From: Candidatus Gastranaerophilales bacterium
GTDB taxonomy: Bacteria > Cyanobacteriota > Vampirovibrionia > Gastranaerophilales > Gastranaerophilaceae
Direction: 5' to 3'
DNA: 64,000 nt
Assembly (NCBI GenBank): GCA_944324305.1
Contig: CALUVV010000001.1
Span: forward strand, 1-64,000
Below are positions 1 through 9,264 of the stretch, piece after piece; position 1 is the stretch's first letter, and each line of letters begins with the position of its first letter. The translations under genes and the position numbers were made by a program. The notes under the pieces were generated by a model that searched no databases, was not told the origin of the DNA, and saw nothing but the letters and a program-made list of their open reading frames with translations.

Positions 1-2147
1 TCATTACCATCACCAAGATTGTAGATAAAGGTATCATTACCGCTGGAACTTTCATAGATGGAGTCATTGCCTTTGCCACCAACAATTGTATCGTTACCTG
101 AACGGGTCTTAATGTAGTCGTCGCCATCGCCACCGTCAATGTAATCATTACCGAAATCATTGTAAATTGAATCGTTGCCGGAACCACCATAAACAATGTC
201 ATCGCCAGAACCAGTATTTATAGTATCATTACCATCTTCCCCAAAAATTATATCATTATCTTCGCAAGTATCTATATAATCATCACCATTTCCACCATAA
301 ACAAGGTCGTCACCTTGTCTTGTATATATTGTATCATTGCCAGCACCGGCGAAAACAGCTTCCTGCTGAGCTGTCCCCTCAATGTTATCGCTGTCGTCAG
401 TACCATAAGTTATAACTTTATCTGCAGTTTCCATTAAAAATTTATAATCATCACCCATTGACGCAAAATGTTCATAGAAGCTGGTATAATTACTCATATC
501 ATCAAGTCCCAATGCCAAGAAAGTCTGTACAAATTCTGTTAACAACTCCTTCCCAGAAGTAGCATCTATTTTTATTTGTGAATCTATATATTGCTGTACT
601 GCATCAATATTATAAACATACTTTTGAGAAACAGAATCATATTGTAAATCTAATAAATCATACAGGGGTTTCAATTCTGTCTGAGATTGAAGTTGAGCAT
701 ATATGTTATCCCTAAGCATAGCAAATGCGTTATTTAATAAATTACAAGCTTGATTATTAGGATTACCACTTCCATCTACACCTACAAAATTTTCTCCCAT
801 AAATTTTTCTAAGACATAAAGCTGTTGTGCATTAATATTACTTCCACGACTATTAGGATCAATTTGATCAGCACCAGTCCATTTATATAAAATCTGCACT
901 ACTAAGTCTCTTTTACTACTGATATCTGTAGCATTAATAAAACTTTCGACCAGCTCTTTAAGTTCTCCTGAGGTATCGCGTACGATTGCTTGCTGTAAAC
1001 TATAAACAGAACCATGACCGATAATATTTGGAAGTTCTTGAACATCTGTTGGAATATCTACCCAATCTGTTGCAACCGAATCCATTTTATCATTTTGAAG
1101 AGAATAGTCTCCTAGCTCTCCTGATGTTCCATCCGTTTTAGTATAAGTCCCGGTTGTTAATTGGGTATTGCCAGAATCATCAACAATGTTTGAAGCTGTG
1201 GAATTCAAATTAATAGATTCAATACCTGCTTCTTCCAGAGTTAACAGGCTGCCATCTCCTTTTAAAATTTTGAGTTGCGAATATTTTTCATCTTGCGAAT
1301 TTATAATCCCATCGTGATTTGAATCAAAGTCAGAAAGGGCATCAAAACCAGATGTAGCTTTTGAGCCATCTGATTTTATATAGTTATCTCCAAATATTTC
1401 ATTTCCATCATCTATATAACCATTATTATCTCTGTCAAATGCTAAAATGCCATCATCTTCACCAACCCAGGATGAAGACTCTGCAAAACCATCATTTTCA
1501 TGATCAAAATAGACGCCATTTTGTATTGTTGTTGTTTCTATACCATCACCATCTAAATCGATTAGTAAGGGGTCTACTGGAATTGGTTGTGTAGTTGTTG
1601 CATTAGCAAAAGTATCATGTAAAATTTTATATGGACTTTCATAGTTGCCGTTGCCGCCATTTTTTAACCACTCTCTTAAAGCATCATTTTCTGCCGGCTC
1701 CATTGTAGATTCTCCATCAATGGCAAATGCGGAATCATCCCTTGGTTTATACTTTAATGGATTTCCCTCTTCATCTTCTCCACCACTAGGATCTGGTTCA
1801 AAAAATTGTTCAAATAAGGCTTCTTGGAAATCTTCAGAATCGAAATCACTTAAATCTCCACCGGGATATAATTTATCGAATAATTTTCGGGCTTCTCCCC
1901 AATTTTGGATCTGTGCTTCTGAAGCAGTTTCATATTTTTTAGGTAAAGAAAAGTTAAAACTATTTTGCAAATCGGCATATGCATCACTATATGCCTCTAC
2001 TGCTTTTTCAAAATTTTTACGTTCCTCTAGCTTGTTACCAAAACTATTATAAACATCTTCTATAGTATCAAACCCTAACCTTTGAGCTAATTTGATTTTT
2101 GCAGCATTTTTAGTATACTGATAATGAATAAAATGTGATAAAGCCAT
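1..2147 (-). CDS. Large RTX-type calcium-binding protein, probable type I secretion substrate (partial, C-terminus off the left edge)
   Basis: An open frame of 715 codons starts at an ATG at 2147 behind an AAAGGTGG ribosome site and leaves the window still open. The first ~180 residues are helical and charged with no signal peptide. Around residue 195 comes LIDLDGDGI, then EF-hand-like Asp loops (DRDNNGYID near 239, DSNHDGII near 272). From about residue 590 there are tandem GGxGxD nonapeptides such as GGNGDDYI, GGSGNDSI and GGDGDDYI, the calcium-binding parallel beta-roll of RTX proteins. Known RTX proteins leave the cell through an ABC/HlyD/TolC channel using an uncleaved C-terminal signal, which here would lie outside the window. 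It is the last gene of an operon that begins with a TolC-like gene, which fits export of this protein. Whether it is a toxin, adhesin or S-layer protein cannot be told. Confidence 0.88.
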   Translation of the reverse strand, partial: MALSHFIHYQYTKNAAKIKLAQRLGFDTIEDVYNSFGNKLEERKNFEKAVEAYSDAYADLQNSFNFSLPKKYETASEAQIQNWGEARKLFDKLYPGGDLSDFDSEDFQEALFEQFFEPDPSGGEDEEGNPLKYKPRDDSAFAIDGESTMEPAENDALREWLKNGGNGNYESPYKILHDTFANATTTQPIPVDPLLIDLDGDGIETTTIQNGVYFDHENDGFAESSSWVGEDDGILAFDRDNNGYIDDGNEIFGDNYIKSDGSKATSGFDALSDFDSNHDGIINSQDEKYSQLKILKGDGSLLTLEEAGIESINLNSTASNIVDDSGNTQLTTGTYTKTDGTSGELGDYSLQNDKMDSVATDWVDIPTDVQELPNIIGHGSVYSLQQAIVRDTSGELKELVESFINATDISSKRDLVVQILYKWTGADQIDPNSRGSNINAQQLYVLEKFMGENFVGVDGSGNPNNQACNLLNNAFAMLRDNIYAQLQSQTELKPLYDLLDLQYDSVSQKYVYNIDAVQQYIDSQIKIDATSGKELLTEFVQTFLALGLDDMSNYTSFYEHFASMGDDYKFLMETADKVITYGTDDSDNIEGTAQQEAVFAGAGNDTIYTRQGDDLVYGGNGDDYIDTCEDNDIIFGEDGNDTINTGSGDDIVYGGSGNDSIYNDFGNDYIDGGDGDDYIKTRSGNDTIVGGKGNDSIYESSSGNDTFIYNLGDGN

Positions 2148-2160
2148 AATAACCACCTTT

Positions 2161-3753
2161 CTATTTTTTTACACTTATTATTTGAGTATAAACATTCGGT
2201 AATTTACTGTCATATGTTTCTGTATAATCAAAAATTGGATTACCTCCTATAACTATTAATTTGTTATCTGTTAAATGTTCAATAGAAGAGCTATCTATAT
2301 GGTATAGAAAATCTGGACCAGCAGTAACTTTATTTTTCGTAAAATTATAATAAACTGTTCTTTTGCAGCTCTGTAATTCCTGCATATAAGGGTAAGTATA
2401 ATATTCCTGGTCACAAGTAATTAGAAATTTATCTGGGGCTATTTTTATTATTTTTGAAGTTCGCTGAATAGGTTCGTTTAACTCTATACCTATATGTTGT
2501 GCGACTGTTCTTTGTATTTTATTTACAATAATATTGTATTTCATTTCATCTAAAGAGGTGATTTTGGTAAATTTATTAGTTTTATTATCAAAGATTGAGC
2601 TTGAATATTTATTAATAAATAATACATTCCCATTAGGAAGATCAATATCAAAAAGATTTTGATCTAATAAGTTTGTATTTAATTCTGCGGTAAAAGTATT
2701 TGAAACAGGGTCATAAATTTCTATATGATCCCAAGTATACTTGCAATACTCACCAACTAGATCTCTATCACAAGCCCTGATAGGAACAATTATCTTGCCA
2801 TTGCTCAAAATTCTGTAATCATATCTATATGGCATATATTTTAATGGAAGAGCAAAAGGGGGTAAAGGGCTTAATTCAAAGTTTTGTAAATTTACAAGAT
2901 ATAAACGTTCTGGGTGTTTTAATTTACATTTTGAAGTGTACCCGTTATCAATCAAATGATCCGGAACATGATTATTATTAGTAATTACTAGAACATTGTT
3001 AGCATCATATTGTTTTATAAATGTTAACCTTGTGTTTAAGGGATTATTTTTCATATAAAAAATATTGTCATTTTTTTCTACAAAATTTTTTAATTTAGTA
3101 TGGTAATTTCCATAAGTTGGTTCCCAGAATCTGAGTAATAAAACCTCATCACCTGTATTTTTAACTAAAGCATTTGAACCAGTAGTAGGAGAGGGTAACT
3201 TAAAAAATTTCTTCTTTTTGTGATTATATAATTCAGCACTATAGTCAGTAGTTTCACCATATAATTTTGAATATTTATCATCATATTTGTTAAAATTAAT
3301 AAAAAATAAAAGACTAAAAAGCTTTCTTGGTAATTTATTAACAAGTTTATGATATTTATAGTTATAGTAGCCTGAGGTTAATACTAAAATATCGCCATTA
3401 TCTAGTCTAATTGTACTAATAAAATAGTGTGGATAATTAATCTTAGGCCCTTTGGTAATGCAGACTTCTTTGCCTAAACACGCAAGAAAGGGGGTATTCT
3501 TTATTCTATCAAAGATATTTATTAGAAAATATAGCCCGAAAATTAGAATTATAATACTGACAAAAAATCTTCGTAGTTTTATTTTATTTACTAATTTTAC
3601 ATAAATAGGATTATAATAGGCATAAAGGTCGTCAGGAAATAAGTCTTCAGCCGGAGGAGCATCTTTACCCCATATTTTTTCCCATATATTATGTAATTTT
3701 TCCTTTGTTACGTATTTTCTTATTTGTCTTATAATCTCTTCAATAATAGGCAC
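2161..3753 (-). CDS. Membrane-anchored Kelch-like beta-propeller protein, copy B
   Basis: 530 residues. About 60 charged residues are followed by one hydrophobic segment (roughly 64-82) and a ~440-residue outer domain. That domain has repeated blade-like units: LDNGDILVLTSG, then AELYNHKKKKFFKL; later ILSNGKIIVP with IYDPVSNTFTAEL, LPNGNVLFI with FDNKTNKFTKI, and NKLIVIGG. This G-x-I/V-L then Y-(D/N)-x-x-x-x-x-F pattern is that of Kelch/galactose-oxidase blades. It is nearly identical to the gene just upstream (about nine residues in ten), a recent tandem duplication. It lies 13 nt before the RTX start, so it is surely cotranscribed. The topology (short cytoplasmic tail, one membrane span, large periplasmic domain) resembles that of a secretion adaptor, but the fold looks different. 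Function unknown. Confidence 0.8.
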   Translation of the reverse strand: MPIIEEIIRQIRKYVTKEKLHNIWEKIWGKDAPPAEDLFPDDLYAYYNPIYVKLVNKIKLRRFFVSIIILIFGLYFLINIFDRIKNTPFLACLGKEVCITKGPKINYPHYFISTIRLDNGDILVLTSGYYNYKYHKLVNKLPRKLFSLLFFINFNKYDDKYSKLYGETTDYSAELYNHKKKKFFKLPSPTTGSNALVKNTGDEVLLLRFWEPTYGNYHTKLKNFVEKNDNIFYMKNNPLNTRLTFIKQYDANNVLVITNNNHVPDHLIDNGYTSKCKLKHPERLYLVNLQNFELSPLPPFALPLKYMPYRYDYRILSNGKIIVPIRACDRDLVGEYCKYTWDHIEIYDPVSNTFTAELNTNLLDQNLFDIDLPNGNVLFINKYSSSIFDNKTNKFTKITSLDEMKYNIIVNKIQRTVAQHIGIELNEPIQRTSKIIKIAPDKFLITCDQEYYTYPYMQELQSCKRTVYYNFTKNKVTAGPDFLYHIDSSSIEHLTDNKLIVIGGNPIFDYTETYDSKLPNVYTQIISVKK

Positions 3754-3768
3754 TTCCTAAATTCCTTT

Positions 3769-5358
3769 CTATTTTTTTACACTTATTATTTGACTATAAA
3801 CATTCGGTAATTTATTGTCATATTTTACTCCGGAATCAAAAATTGAACTGCCTCCTATAACCATTGATTTGTTATCTGTTAAACGTTCAATAGAAGAACT
3901 ATATATATGGTATAGAAAATCTGGACCAGTAGTAACCTTATTTTTCGTAAAATTATAATAAACTGTTCTTTTGCAGCTCTGTAATTCTCGCATATAAGGG
4001 TAAGTATAATATTCATGGTCACAAGTAATCAGAAATTTGTCAGGGGCTATTTTTATTATTCTTGAGGTGCGCTGAATAGGTTCGTTTAACTCTATACCTA
4101 TATGTTGTGCGACGGTTCTTTGAATTTTATCTACAATAATATTGTATTTCATTTCATCTAAAGAAGTGATTTTGGTAAATTTATTAGTTTTATTATCAAA
4201 GATTGAGCTTGAATATTTATTAATAAATAATACATTCCCATTAGGAAGATCAATATCAAAAAGATTTTGATCTAATAAGTTTGTATTTAACTCTGCGGTA
4301 AAAGTATTTGAAACAGGATCATAAATTTCTATATGATCCCAAGTATACTTGCAATACTCACCGATTAGATCTCTATCACAAGCCCTGATAGGAACAATTA
4401 TCTTGCCATTGTCCAAAATTCTGTAATCATATCTATATGGCATATATTTTAATGGAAGGGCAAAAGGGGGTAAAGGGCTTAATTCAAAGTTTTGTAAATT
4501 TACAAGATATAAACGTTCTGGGTGTTTTAGAGTATACTCTGAAGTGTAACCGTAATTAATCAAATGATCCGGAACATGATTATTATTAGTAATTACTAGA
4601 GCATTGTTTGCATCATATTGTTTTATAAATGTTAACCTTGTGTCTAAGGGGTTATTTTTCATATAAAAAATATTGTTATTTTTTTCTACAAATTTTTTTA
4701 ATTTAGTATTGAAATTTCCATAAGTTGGATCCCAGAAACTTAATAATAAAACCTCATCAGCTGTATTCTTAACTAAGGCATTTAGTCCAGTTGGAGGAGA
4801 GGGTAATTTAAAAAATTTCTTCCTTTTGTGATTATATAATTCTGCAGTATAGCCAGTAGTTTCACCATATAATTCAGAATATTTATCATCATATTGGTTA
4901 AAATCAACAAAAAATAAAAGACTAAAAAGCTTTCTTGGTAATTTATTAACAAGTTTATGGTATTTATAGTTATAGTAGCCTGAGGTTAACACTAAAATAT
5001 CGCCATTATCTAGTCTAATTGTCCTAATAAAGTAATGTGGATAATTAATCTTAGGACCTTTGGTAATACAAACTTCTTTGCCTAAACACGCAAGAAAGGG
5101 GGTATTCTTTATTATATCAAAGATATTTATTAGAAAATATAGCCCGAGAATTAGAATTATAATACTGACAAAAAATCTTCGTAGTTTTATTTTATTTACT
5201 AATTTTACATATATGGGATTATAGTAGGCATAAAGGTCATCAGGGAATAAGTCTTCAGCCGGAGGAGCATCTTTACCCCATATTTTTTTCCATATATTAT
5301 GTAAATTTTCCTTTGTTACGTATTTTCTTATTTGTCTTATAATCGCTTCAATAGTCAC
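3769..5358 (-). CDS. Membrane-anchored Kelch-like beta-propeller protein, copy A
   Basis: 529 residues, the tandem paralogue of the next gene downstream (15-nt gap). It shares the same build: N-terminal helical tail with the DAPPAEDLFPDDLYAYYNP stretch, one membrane span near 63-81, then Kelch-like blades carrying an LDNGDILVL strand and IYDPVSNTFTAEL. Differences from copy B cluster in the loops of the middle (residues ~150-260) and the extreme C-terminus, where IGGSSIFDSG replaces IGGNPIFDYT. It starts 3 nt after the stop of the TolC-like gene. The order TolC, propeller, propeller, RTX suggests that the propellers help assemble, hold or modify the secreted protein at the membrane. That is inference from context only; no catalytic residues are recognisable. 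Confidence 0.8.
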   Translation of the reverse strand: MTIEAIIRQIRKYVTKENLHNIWKKIWGKDAPPAEDLFPDDLYAYYNPIYVKLVNKIKLRRFFVSIIILILGLYFLINIFDIIKNTPFLACLGKEVCITKGPKINYPHYFIRTIRLDNGDILVLTSGYYNYKYHKLVNKLPRKLFSLLFFVDFNQYDDKYSELYGETTGYTAELYNHKRKKFFKLPSPPTGLNALVKNTADEVLLLSFWDPTYGNFNTKLKKFVEKNNNIFYMKNNPLDTRLTFIKQYDANNALVITNNNHVPDHLINYGYTSEYTLKHPERLYLVNLQNFELSPLPPFALPLKYMPYRYDYRILDNGKIIVPIRACDRDLIGEYCKYTWDHIEIYDPVSNTFTAELNTNLLDQNLFDIDLPNGNVLFINKYSSSIFDNKTNKFTKITSLDEMKYNIIVDKIQRTVAQHIGIELNEPIQRTSRIIKIAPDKFLITCDHEYYTYPYMRELQSCKRTVYYNFTKNKVTTGPDFLYHIYSSSIERLTDNKSMVIGGSSIFDSGVKYDNKLPNVYSQIISVKK

Positions 5359-5361
5359 TTC

Positions 5362-6708
5362 CTACAATCCTTTCTCTTCTTCTGATAATGTTTTAAGTTT
5401 ATATTGTGCTACAAAATTTTTTATTTGATTCTGTTCAAGCTTAAGTTTTTTGTCCAACAAATCTAATTGTTTTTTTATACATTCAGAACGTGCAACTACC
5501 CCATTCGTATTTAATCGTCTTAGATTTTCTAAATTTTTGTCAACGAGCTTTAATGTTTCAATGTTATTTTCTGTTTGAATTATCGCATTTTTACAATCTA
5601 GTTGGATTTGTTCATATTTTTTCTTCAATTCAGCAATTTGTTTGTCACGTTCTATTTTGGCTTTTTCTACTTCCATTTTTTTCTTTGAGACTGTATTGAT
5701 ATTTTTAAAGCCATCAAATAACGTAAAAGAAGTCGAAAGACGTAAAGTAACACTTCTTTGACTTAAATCTCCTATTCCGCCAAAAAAATTACTTGGATCT
5801 GAACCATAGAAATTATATCTTGTATCAAAGCGAATTTTAGGAAAATTTATCTTTTTTTGAATTTCATATTCTTTTTGTTTTTTTAGAACCTCTAAATCAT
5901 AAACTTTGGCTTCGAAGGATTTTTCGGGCAGAAAAGTCATAACTTCCGCGGATAATTTAACTAAACCGTCTGCATCTACCGGAATTGTCGACAGATCTGA
6001 AGGGAAATCAGATAACTTTAAACTATTTAAATCGTAATCCTTGTTTGTATAATATGAAATTTCTGATAATTTTTTTGATAAACTATTTTTTACTTCATCA
6101 AGTTCGGTTTTGGTTTCTGATGCAAGGATTTCACTATCTAACAAATCAACCTCGGAGAGTTCACCATTTTCTCTAAGGCGTTTATTTATATCGACAAGTT
6201 CTGTTTGTAATGCCAATGTTTCAGTTTTTATTTTTGACTGCTTGTATAAGCTTAATGCATCACTGTATATATCAACAGCATCTAATTTTAAATCTCTGGT
6301 ATCTTTTTGAAGTAAATATGATTTCTGCTTATCATCAGCCTTTGCAATATCTAATTGTTTTCGTCTTACACCAAAATCGAAAACATTATACGAAAGACCA
6401 ACAGCAGCCATATCCTGATAATAGCTTCTGTTTAAAAGTATTTCATTTCCTACAGCTGTAATTTGTGAATTACCATTAGTCAAATCATTATATCTTTCTG
6501 TTGTTGCGAAGCCGCTTAATGTTGGATAATAACCTGCACGAGCTTCCTTAACCCCTTTTTGTGCAATTTTGGAATCTAATTGCGAGATTTTTAATTTATA
6601 TGAATTATTTAATGCAGTTGATAGAAAATCATTAAAGCTCAACTCATCTGCTTTTACTGGTAGAATACAAAAATTCAAAATTATTAATGCGAATAAAAGC
6701 CCTTTCAC
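5362..6708 (-). CDS. TolC-family outer-membrane efflux/secretion channel
   Basis: 448 residues, the usual length of the family. A signal peptide occupies about residues 1-20 (basic start, LLFALIILNFCILP, cut near VKA-DE). The rest has the two internally repeated TolC halves: N-terminal LSFNDFLSTALNNSYKL and a second block from about residue 260 with long amphipathic helices rich in K, E and Q. TolC trimers form a beta-barrel in the outer membrane and a helical tunnel in the periplasm and work with ABC exporters or RND pumps. The chosen start is GTG at 6708, with no strong Shine-Dalgarno site in front. It is the first gene of the four-gene RTX operon, but no ABC ATPase or HlyD-like adaptor lies in the window, so those must be encoded elsewhere. 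Confidence 0.85.
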   Translation of the reverse strand: MKGLLFALIILNFCILPVKADELSFNDFLSTALNNSYKLKISQLDSKIAQKGVKEARAGYYPTLSGFATTERYNDLTNGNSQITAVGNEILLNRSYYQDMAAVGLSYNVFDFGVRRKQLDIAKADDKQKSYLLQKDTRDLKLDAVDIYSDALSLYKQSKIKTETLALQTELVDINKRLRENGELSEVDLLDSEILASETKTELDEVKNSLSKKLSEISYYTNKDYDLNSLKLSDFPSDLSTIPVDADGLVKLSAEVMTFLPEKSFEAKVYDLEVLKKQKEYEIQKKINFPKIRFDTRYNFYGSDPSNFFGGIGDLSQRSVTLRLSTSFTLFDGFKNINTVSKKKMEVEKAKIERDKQIAELKKKYEQIQLDCKNAIIQTENNIETLKLVDKNLENLRRLNTNGVVARSECIKKQLDLLDKKLKLEQNQIKNFVAQYKLKTLSEEEKGL

Positions 6709-6891
6709 CTATTATCTGACTTTCCATTTATTTTTTATCTAACTGCAAAAATTTGTTAAGATAAAACTTAACCATTCAAAGCATATTACCCGCTAATCAT
6801 ATAATAACCCCATATTGTAAATCGCAACCTAGCTAACTAGCTCATAAATAATATCATTTTATTAGTCAAAAGTCTACTACCCAAAAGTATA

Positions 6892-8100
6892 TTATTTTCT
6901 AGATAAATTTTTCAATATCATAATATGTTGGGGAAGTAATGATTTCAGGTTATAAGAAGAAAGTATTGTATTTCGGGCTTTTTGTTTTAATTTTTGAGAA
7001 GTAATGCTGTCATTAAGCAGATTATCAATTGTATTAACGAATTTATCGATATCATAAAAATCTACTAAGATACCATTGTCATTATTTGTTATAACTTCTC
7101 GAACAGGAGCTGTATCTGAAGCTACGATGCAACAACCAGAAGACATTGCTTCTAATAAAGACCAGGAAAGAATAAACGGATAGGTTAAATATACATGAAC
7201 AGAGGATATTTGTAAAAGTTTCTTATATTCCATATATGGTAAACCTCCGGTAAAATGAACTCTATCCATATCTAAATCACATTTTTTTAACATTAGCTCT
7301 TTATAAGTTGTATTTACTAATTTAGGCCCATAACAAACACGATCTTCGCCGCCAATAACTATATGAAGTTTCGGACGTTGTTTCAATAACTTCTCTGCTA
7401 TTTCCATAAATTGAGGGAAGCCTCTGTATGGTTCCATACCACGAGTTGCATATGTCACAACTTCATCGTTTGCAGTTAAGGTAATGTTACTGTTCGGAAT
7501 TTTAAAGATTGCATTCTGATCTGGAACGAAGTATTCTGTATCAATCCCATCATGAAGCACTTCTATTTTATTATGAAATTCTGATGGGATTTGTTGTTTC
7601 TGCCATTGCGTAGGGCATATTCCCCTGTCACAATTAACTAAGTCTATTAAAAGTTGTGCATTTTTGCATTTAGTAAGAGCTAATTTATCCTCATTTAGAA
7701 CTTCACCATCAAATCCGATATCTGCACCTGTTGGGTTATAATACCATTCACAATAATTTAACTGAGGTGTATTTGGAAACACATCTTTTAGGAACATTGA
7801 ATTTCCCCATGAATGTGCATAAATTACATCAGGATAAAAACCTTGATTTTTTAATGAAATTGCAACTTCTGCAACAGACTGCCCATGTATTACGGCTTCT
7901 TCAAATGTTTTTAAGTAACGATGACAATTTTTTGGAACTTCTCTCTTCAAATGATATAAGTACTTCTTTACACCTTTAATATTTATATCATTTTTGGTTC
8001 CGGTAATAAAAACAATTTCATTCGATGTATCTTTTGATAACTCAAAAAGTATATGCCGAAATTGTGCCGGAAAATTTCTATGTGAAAATAAAAACTTCAT
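6892..8100 (-). CDS. Glycosyltransferase, group 1 (GT4-like, GT-B fold)
   Basis: 402 residues with the two-Rossmann GT-B layout. The N-terminal domain starts MKFLFSHRNFPAQFRH, a form common to a subgroup of GT4 enzymes. The linker holds VLHDGIDTEYFVP. The C-terminal nucleotide-sugar domain has the ATRGMEPYRGF loop, VHFTGGLPYMEYK, and the EAMSSGCCIVASDTAPVREV block with the Glu expected to touch the sugar donor. It would transfer a sugar from a nucleotide donor to a glycan, lipid or protein acceptor on the cytoplasmic side. Donor and acceptor cannot be read from the sequence. It is a single gene separated by ~180 nt from the TolC operon on the same strand. Confidence 0.85.
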   Translation of the reverse strand: MKFLFSHRNFPAQFRHILFELSKDTSNEIVFITGTKNDINIKGVKKYLYHLKREVPKNCHRYLKTFEEAVIHGQSVAEVAISLKNQGFYPDVIYAHSWGNSMFLKDVFPNTPQLNYCEWYYNPTGADIGFDGEVLNEDKLALTKCKNAQLLIDLVNCDRGICPTQWQKQQIPSEFHNKIEVLHDGIDTEYFVPDQNAIFKIPNSNITLTANDEVVTYATRGMEPYRGFPQFMEIAEKLLKQRPKLHIVIGGEDRVCYGPKLVNTTYKELMLKKCDLDMDRVHFTGGLPYMEYKKLLQISSVHVYLTYPFILSWSLLEAMSSGCCIVASDTAPVREVITNNDNGILVDFYDIDKFVNTIDNLLNDSITSQKLKQKARNTILSSYNLKSLLPQHIMILKNLSRK

Positions 8101-8223
8101 ATTTACCCCTAAACATTAATACATATCTTTATATTAAATAAATAATTTAAAATTTGCAAATAATAAATTTATTACTCTTATAAACAAATTCCGTACAACG
8201 CCCATACTAAACCATATATTCAT

Positions 8224-8439
8224 TTATGTTTGTTTTACTGGCATAAATGCTTCGTAACAATCAATGCCAACAAGGCGGATATATAAATCCTGATGCAAAA
8301 AATTTGAAACAAGAACTGTGTCTCTGTCTACAACTCTAACAAGGTCGAGCTTGTTAGTTGTATATTGATTATATCCAAATACTGTTACAGCAAAGATTAG
8401 CCGCCAGGCTATAATTGGGAAACAAATAGATTTTTTCAT
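8224..8439 (-). pseudogene. Truncated thermonuclease-like (SNase) relic
   Basis: A 71-codon frame with a good ribosome site (AAGGAAT) before the ATG at 8439. It begins with a signal-like segment (KKSICFPIIAWRLIFAV) and continues RVVDRDTVLV and IRLVGIDCYEA. These match the start of the staphylococcal-nuclease fold, where functional members read VVDGDTV and RLxGIDxPE. The Gly-to-Arg and Pro-to-Tyr changes and the abrupt stop after VKQT remove the active-site arginines and most of the OB-fold, so it cannot be an active nuclease. It is either a decayed exported nuclease or a very short derived protein. Confidence 0.6.
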
Positions 8440-8576
8440 GTTTATTATTCCTTGAGTATTGTCCAATGATGGTAAATTTTTAATAAATATCTTACCAGAA
8501 ATTACAACATTAACACGAAATTAGCACTTAGTTGGCTATTATGAAATATTAATATTGTCTCTATAATTGCAGTAAT

Positions 8577-8900
8577 ATGGATATTACTAGAGACTTTGGT
8601 ATAAGACTACAGGAAATTAGAAAAGCAAAAGGGCTTACTCAAGCTCAATTAGCGGAAATGGTAGATCTTGAAATTACAACTATTTCAAGAATTGAAAATG
8701 GCTCAAGATTTCCGCAAAAAGAAAATATTGAAAAATTTGTCAAAGTCTTAGATTGTAATATAAAAGATTTATTCGATTTTGATTATATTAAAACAAGAGA
8801 AGAATTAAGAGCTTACATTGATGAAAAATTAGACACAGCCACTTTAAGCGATTTACAATTCTTTGTTAGAGTTATTGATGCATATTGGGAGACACGATAA
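8577..8900 (+). CDS. XRE-family HTH transcriptional regulator
   Basis: 107 residues. The Cro/CI-type helix-turn-helix occupies residues ~8-62 (RLQEIRKAKGLTQAQLAEMV, then TTISRIENGSRFP), followed by a ~40-residue helical tail (EELRAYIDEKLDTATLSDLQF) probably for dimerisation. It ends directly at the start codon of the next XRE gene (TAA then ATG with no gap), so the two are cotranscribed and probably translationally coupled. No phage or toxin partner lies beside it. Target unknown. Confidence 0.88.
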   Translation: MDITRDFGIRLQEIRKAKGLTQAQLAEMVDLEITTISRIENGSRFPQKENIEKFVKVLDCNIKDLFDFDYIKTREELRAYIDEKLDTATLSDLQFFVRVIDAYWETR

Positions 8901-9260
8901 ATGATAGAATTGTCTAACATCAGTAGCTATAAAAAGAAAATTGGTGCAAATATAGCAAAATACAGAAAATCCAAAGGGCTCACACAAAGAGAACTTGCTC
9001 ATCTTGCAGGCATAGCATCTCAAACATTATCCTGTATTGAAATCGGAGTCAATAACCCGTCTTTTAACGTTGTGATTAAAATTGCGATAGCTCTTGAAAT
9101 TCCGCTTGCTTACATTTTTACTTTTGATGAAAGCACATACGACATAAAGGACAAACAGTTATTATTTTTAGCCTCTGAAGCGTTCAAAGAGCTTGATTAT
9201 AAAGACAGAGAGATTGCATTCAAGTTAGTCCAATGTTTTAAAACAGAAAAAAAATCTTAA
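8901..9260 (+). CDS. XRE-family HTH transcriptional regulator
   Basis: 119 residues with a Cro/CI-type HTH at ~14-68 (IAKYRKSKGLTQRELAHLAG, SQTLSCIEIGVNNPSF). A C-terminal helical part (LLFLASEAFKELDYKDREIAFKLVQCF) resembles the tail of the preceding regulator. Its ATG follows the previous stop directly. It converges on a third XRE gene with only 4 nt between the stop codons. Three related small regulators in 1 kb suggest duplication of a switch module. Confidence 0.88.
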   Translation: MIELSNISSYKKKIGANIAKYRKSKGLTQRELAHLAGIASQTLSCIEIGVNNPSFNVVIKIAIALEIPLAYIFTFDESTYDIKDKQLLFLASEAFKELDYKDREIAFKLVQCFKTEKKS

Positions 9261-9264
9261 AAAA

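Noticed and set aside
1-400. Short regular repeats as a possible CRISPR array
   Set aside because: The periodicity is that of GGxGxD nonapeptide codons in an open reading frame; repeats are 27 nt, imperfect and without spacers. No CRISPR array or cas gene was seen anywhere.
1361-2052. Plus-strand frames (77 and 135 codons) at the left end
   Set aside because: They are opposite the RTX gene and reflect its Asp/Ser/Gly-rich codons; no start signals.
2161-5358. Propeller proteins as HlyD-type adaptors of the RTX exporter
   Set aside because: The topology fits, but the outer domain shows Kelch-like blades and lacks the long coiled-coil and lipoyl-type halves of HlyD.
6752-6773. GTTAAG/CTTAAC hairpin upstream of the TolC-like gene as a terminator
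   Set aside because: Short weak stem without a T tract in either useful direction; not reported as a feature.
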